Shown: piece after piece, positions 62,010 to 64,000 of the stretch
How the letters are laid out: each line of letters begins with the position of its first letter
Numbering within the stretch: position 1 is the stretch's first letter
NCBI RefSeq assembly: GCF_009184865.1
Contig: NZ_CP045096.1
Location: 6,138,001 to 6,202,000 of the forward strand
DNA: 64,000 nucleotides
Direction: 5' to 3'
Source: Streptomyces phaeolivaceus
GTDB lineage: Bacteria > Actinomycetota > Actinomycetes > Streptomycetales > Streptomycetaceae
Position numbers and translations under genes: made by a program
The notes under the pieces: model-generated
Told to the model about the DNA's origin: nothing
Database searches by the model: none
Seen by the model: the letters and a program-made list of their open reading frames with translations, nothing else

Positions 62010-62912
62010 TCAGAGGGGCCATTCCGGGGTGGTGTGGGTGGTGTGGAGGGCTTCCAGGAGTACCTGGGCGGGGCGGGAGGCGGGGGGTTTGCCGTGGACC
62101 GCGGCCACTACCTGTCTGCGCATGCCGGGGACGCGGGTGAGGGTGACGCCGGGGTGGCGGTTGGCGAGGAGGGTGAGGCCGGGGAGCAGGCTGACGCCGA
62201 GGCCGGCGGCCACGAGAGCTTGCACGGCGACGTAGTCGTCGGTCTCGAACTCGACGATCGGGGCGAAGCCCGACCGGCCGCAGGCCGCGATGAGGTGTTC
62301 GCGGCAGCGTTCGCAGCCCGCGATCCAGCGGGTCCCGGCGTACGTGGCCAGTTCCTCGCGGGGGCCGTCCCAGGTGCGGTCCACCGGGGTGACCACGTAC
62401 AGCGGTTCGTCCAGGAGCGCGGTCATCGTGGTGTCGCGGCGGTCGCCCTGGGGCGGGTCGCCGTGTTCGAAGATCAGGGCCACGTCCACGTCGTTGTTGC
62501 GCAGGGCGCTCAGCGCGTCCGGCGGTTCGGCCTCGCGCAGGATGAGTTCGATACCGGGGTGCTCGGCGGCGATACGAGCGGCGGCCAGCGGCACCAGCGT
62601 GGCCAGCGCCGACGGGAACGCGGCCAGGCGGACCCGGCCGGTGCGCAGCCCGGCCAGCTCGTCCAGCTCCGCGTGCACCGATTCGACCTGCGCGAGGATC
62701 GACTCGGCGCGGTCCACCAGCAGTCGGCCGGCCTCGGTGAGCCGGATACCGCGCCCCATCCGCTGCAACAGCGGTACGCCGACCTCGGTTTCGAGCTTGG
62801 CGAGGTGATGGCTCACCGACGGCTGGGCGTAGTGCAGCGCCTCGGCCGCCGCCGTGATCGAACCTTCACGGGCAACGGCCACCAATACACGCAACCGACT
62901 CAAGTCGATCAT
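62010..62912 (-). CDS. LysR-family transcriptional regulator
   Basis: This 300-residue LysR regulator has the winged helix at the N-terminus (LRVLVAVAREGSITAAAEAL and QPSVSHHLAKLETEVGVPLL) and an effector domain through residue 290. ATG 62912 (MIDLSRLRVL) is the normal family start; the frame extends far upstream without support. It is divergent from the encapsulin gene, the usual arrangement for a LysR regulator and its target. Confidence 0.88.
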   Translation of the reverse strand: MIDLSRLRVLVAVAREGSITAAAEALHYAQPSVSHHLAKLETEVGVPLLQRMGRGIRLTEAGRLLVDRAESILAQVESVHAELDELAGLRTGRVRLAAFPSALATLVPLAAARIAAEHPGIELILREAEPPDALSALRNNDVDVALIFEHGDPPQGDRRDTTMTALLDEPLYVVTPVDRTWDGPREELATYAGTRWIAGCERCREHLIAACGRSGFAPIVEFETDDYVAVQALVAAGLGVSLLPGLTLLANRHPGVTLTRVPGMRRQVVAAVHGKPPASRPAQVLLEALHTTHTTPEWPL

Positions 62913-63101
62913 TTGTGAATCATAGCCAGCTTCGATGACAGCCTCGAAAACACGCATTGGACCGCTACCGGGGCCGCTGGGAGTGTGAGTGGGAAAGTTC
63001 GTGCGAGTGAGAGATCTCGCGCCGCCCGCGTCGATGATCTCGGTCCCCTCCCATTCGTGATTCATACGTGCCTGTCCCCCGGGCGCGGAAGGAGACGTCG
63101 A
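62913..63101. promoter_or_regulatory. Divergent LysR / encapsulin promoter region
   Basis: About 190 bases between the LysR gene and the encapsulin gene. ATCATAGCCAGCTTCGATGA (around 62920-62939) has imperfect dyad symmetry and T-N11-A spacing as in LysR boxes. GGAAGGAG precedes the encapsulin ATG. The site is a candidate only. Confidence 0.4.
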
Positions 63102-64000
63102 ATGACCACGGTTGTGCATCCACCGTCGCGACCGATGTCGGTGAGCGACAACGCGGCGCGGACCCTGGCGAACGCCACCAAGACCGTTCCGCAGATGGCC
63201 TCGATCACGCCTCGCTGGCTGGTGCATCTGCTCTCCTGGGTGCCCGTCGAGGCCGGTATCTACCGGGTGAACAAGGTCGTTCACCCCGAGTCCGTGCACA
63301 TCGAGTGCGACAACTACGACGAGTCGCCGCTGCCCGACACCTTCGTCGACTACTCGCAGGAGCCTCGGGAGTACCGGCTCAAGGCGGTCCAGACCGTCCT
63401 GGACCTGCACACCCGGATCGCCGACCTGTACTCCAGCCCGCACGACCAGACCGCGCAGCAGCTGCGGCTCACCATCGAGGCGGTGAAGGAGCACCAGGAG
63501 GGTGAGCTGATCAACAGTCCGGAGTACGGGATGCTGAGCAGCGCGGTGCCCGCGCAGCGGATCTCCACGATGACGGGGCCGCCGACACCCGACGACCTGG
63601 ACGCCCTCATCACCAAGGTGTGGAAGCAGCCCGCCTTCTTCCTCACCCACCCGGAAGGGATCGCCGCGTTCGGCCGGGAGTGCACCCGGCGCGGGGTTCC
63701 GCCGGCCACGGTGAGCATGTTCGGCTCGCAGTTCCTGACCTGGCGCGGTCTGCCGATCATTCCGTCGGACAAGGTGCCGCTGGAGAACGGGAAGACCAAG
63801 TTCCTGCTGCTGCGCACGGGCGAGTCGCGGCAGGGCGTGGTCGGACTGTTCCAGCCGGGGCTCGCCGGGGAGCAGGGGATGGGGCTGTCGGTGCGCTTCA
63901 TGCAGATCGACCGCAGCGCCATCGCCTCCTATCTGGTCTCCCTGTACTGCTCGCTCGCGGTGCTCACCGAGGACGCGCTCGCCGTGCTCGACGACGTCGA
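63102..64000 (+). CDS. Family 2 encapsulin shell protein (partial at the window end)
   Basis: The frame starts at ATG 63102 after GGAAGGAG and stays open to the last base, about 299 residues. NAARTLANATKTVPQMASIT then PRWLVHLLSWVPVEAGIYRVN, HPEGIAAFGRECTRRG and VGLFQPGLAGEQGMGLSVRF are landmarks of family 2 encapsulins. These HK97-fold shell proteins form nanocompartments. No cyclic-nucleotide-binding insert is seen, so it fits subfamily 2A, which usually houses a cysteine desulfurase. The cargo gene would lie beyond the window. Confidence 0.85.
   Translation, partial: MTTVVHPPSRPMSVSDNAARTLANATKTVPQMASITPRWLVHLLSWVPVEAGIYRVNKVVHPESVHIECDNYDESPLPDTFVDYSQEPREYRLKAVQTVLDLHTRIADLYSSPHDQTAQQLRLTIEAVKEHQEGELINSPEYGMLSSAVPAQRISTMTGPPTPDDLDALITKVWKQPAFFLTHPEGIAAFGRECTRRGVPPATVSMFGSQFLTWRGLPIIPSDKVPLENGKTKFLLLRTGESRQGVVGLFQPGLAGEQGMGLSVRFMQIDRSAIASYLVSLYCSLAVLTEDALAVLDDV

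Overview
The window is high-GC DNA with many GTG and TTG starts, a WhiB-type protein, an XRE-cupin regulator and a family 2 encapsulin. Together these point to Streptomyces or a close relative. It is an accessory region made of three gene blocks separated by stretches of decayed mobile DNA.

Left end (1-3.0 kb): broken genes (an IS3 transposase fragment, a VapC/PIN toxin, a LysR regulator and a metallo-beta-lactamase-fold hydrolase) surround one intact XRE-cupin regulator.

Catabolic block (3.0-18.9 kb): a minus-strand operon encodes a type III glutamine synthetase-like ligase, the three pieces of an N-methylglutamate synthase (class II amidotransferase, GXGXG domain, FMN domain), an FAD amine oxidase, a HutD protein and an M20 amidohydrolase. 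Behind it on the same strand is an operon with a luciferase-like flavin monooxygenase, a tautomerase, an aldehyde dehydrogenase, an alpha/beta hydrolase and two tandem DUF1185 proteins. Divergent from that lie a BCCT betaine transporter, an NTF2-like protein, a flavin reductase and a GntR regulator. The simplest reading is uptake and oxidative ring opening of an N-methylated betaine (trigonelline-like), with the released methylamine assimilated through gamma-glutamylmethylamide and N-methylglutamate.

Mobile-DNA scar (18.98-23.4 kb): a transposase N-terminus fused in frame to an unrelated protein, a UPF0158 protein, the 3' half of a tRNA-Thr(CGT) with its terminator (a likely attachment-site scar), and IS3 and IS66 remnants.

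Orphan biosynthetic block (23.5-41.3 kb): eighteen tightly packed plus-strand genes with no PKS, NRPS, exporter or regulator. They include three aminoacyl-tRNA synthetase homologues of different types (an AsnRS-like catalytic domain, a ProRS-like protein with altered class II motifs, and a complete MetRS), an MccF-like S66 peptidase, five methyltransferases (one FkbM), a PhyH dioxygenase, a radical SAM enzyme, a PIG-L deacetylase, a GT32-type glycosyltransferase, a glycosyltransferase/glutamate-1-semialdehyde aminotransferase fusion, two APH-like kinases and a beta-propeller. This is the most likely undescribed system in the window. I infer an aminoacylated, sugar-like metabolite whose target or chemistry involves aminoacyl-tRNA synthetases, with MetRS and the S66 peptidase as candidate self-protection.

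Conjugation-type secretion block (41.4-62.0 kb): a TraG/VirD4 coupling protein, a TPR-AAA ATPase, a WhiB/winged-helix fusion, a VirB6/TrbL-like channel protein with a Gly/Ser tail, a lipoprotein, a VirB4 ATPase, small VirB3- and VirB2-like membrane proteins, VirB8/TcpC-like proteins and a three-domain cell-wall hydrolase. No relaxase or integrase is visible. The right edge carries a LysR regulator divergent from a family 2 encapsulin shell gene that runs off the window.
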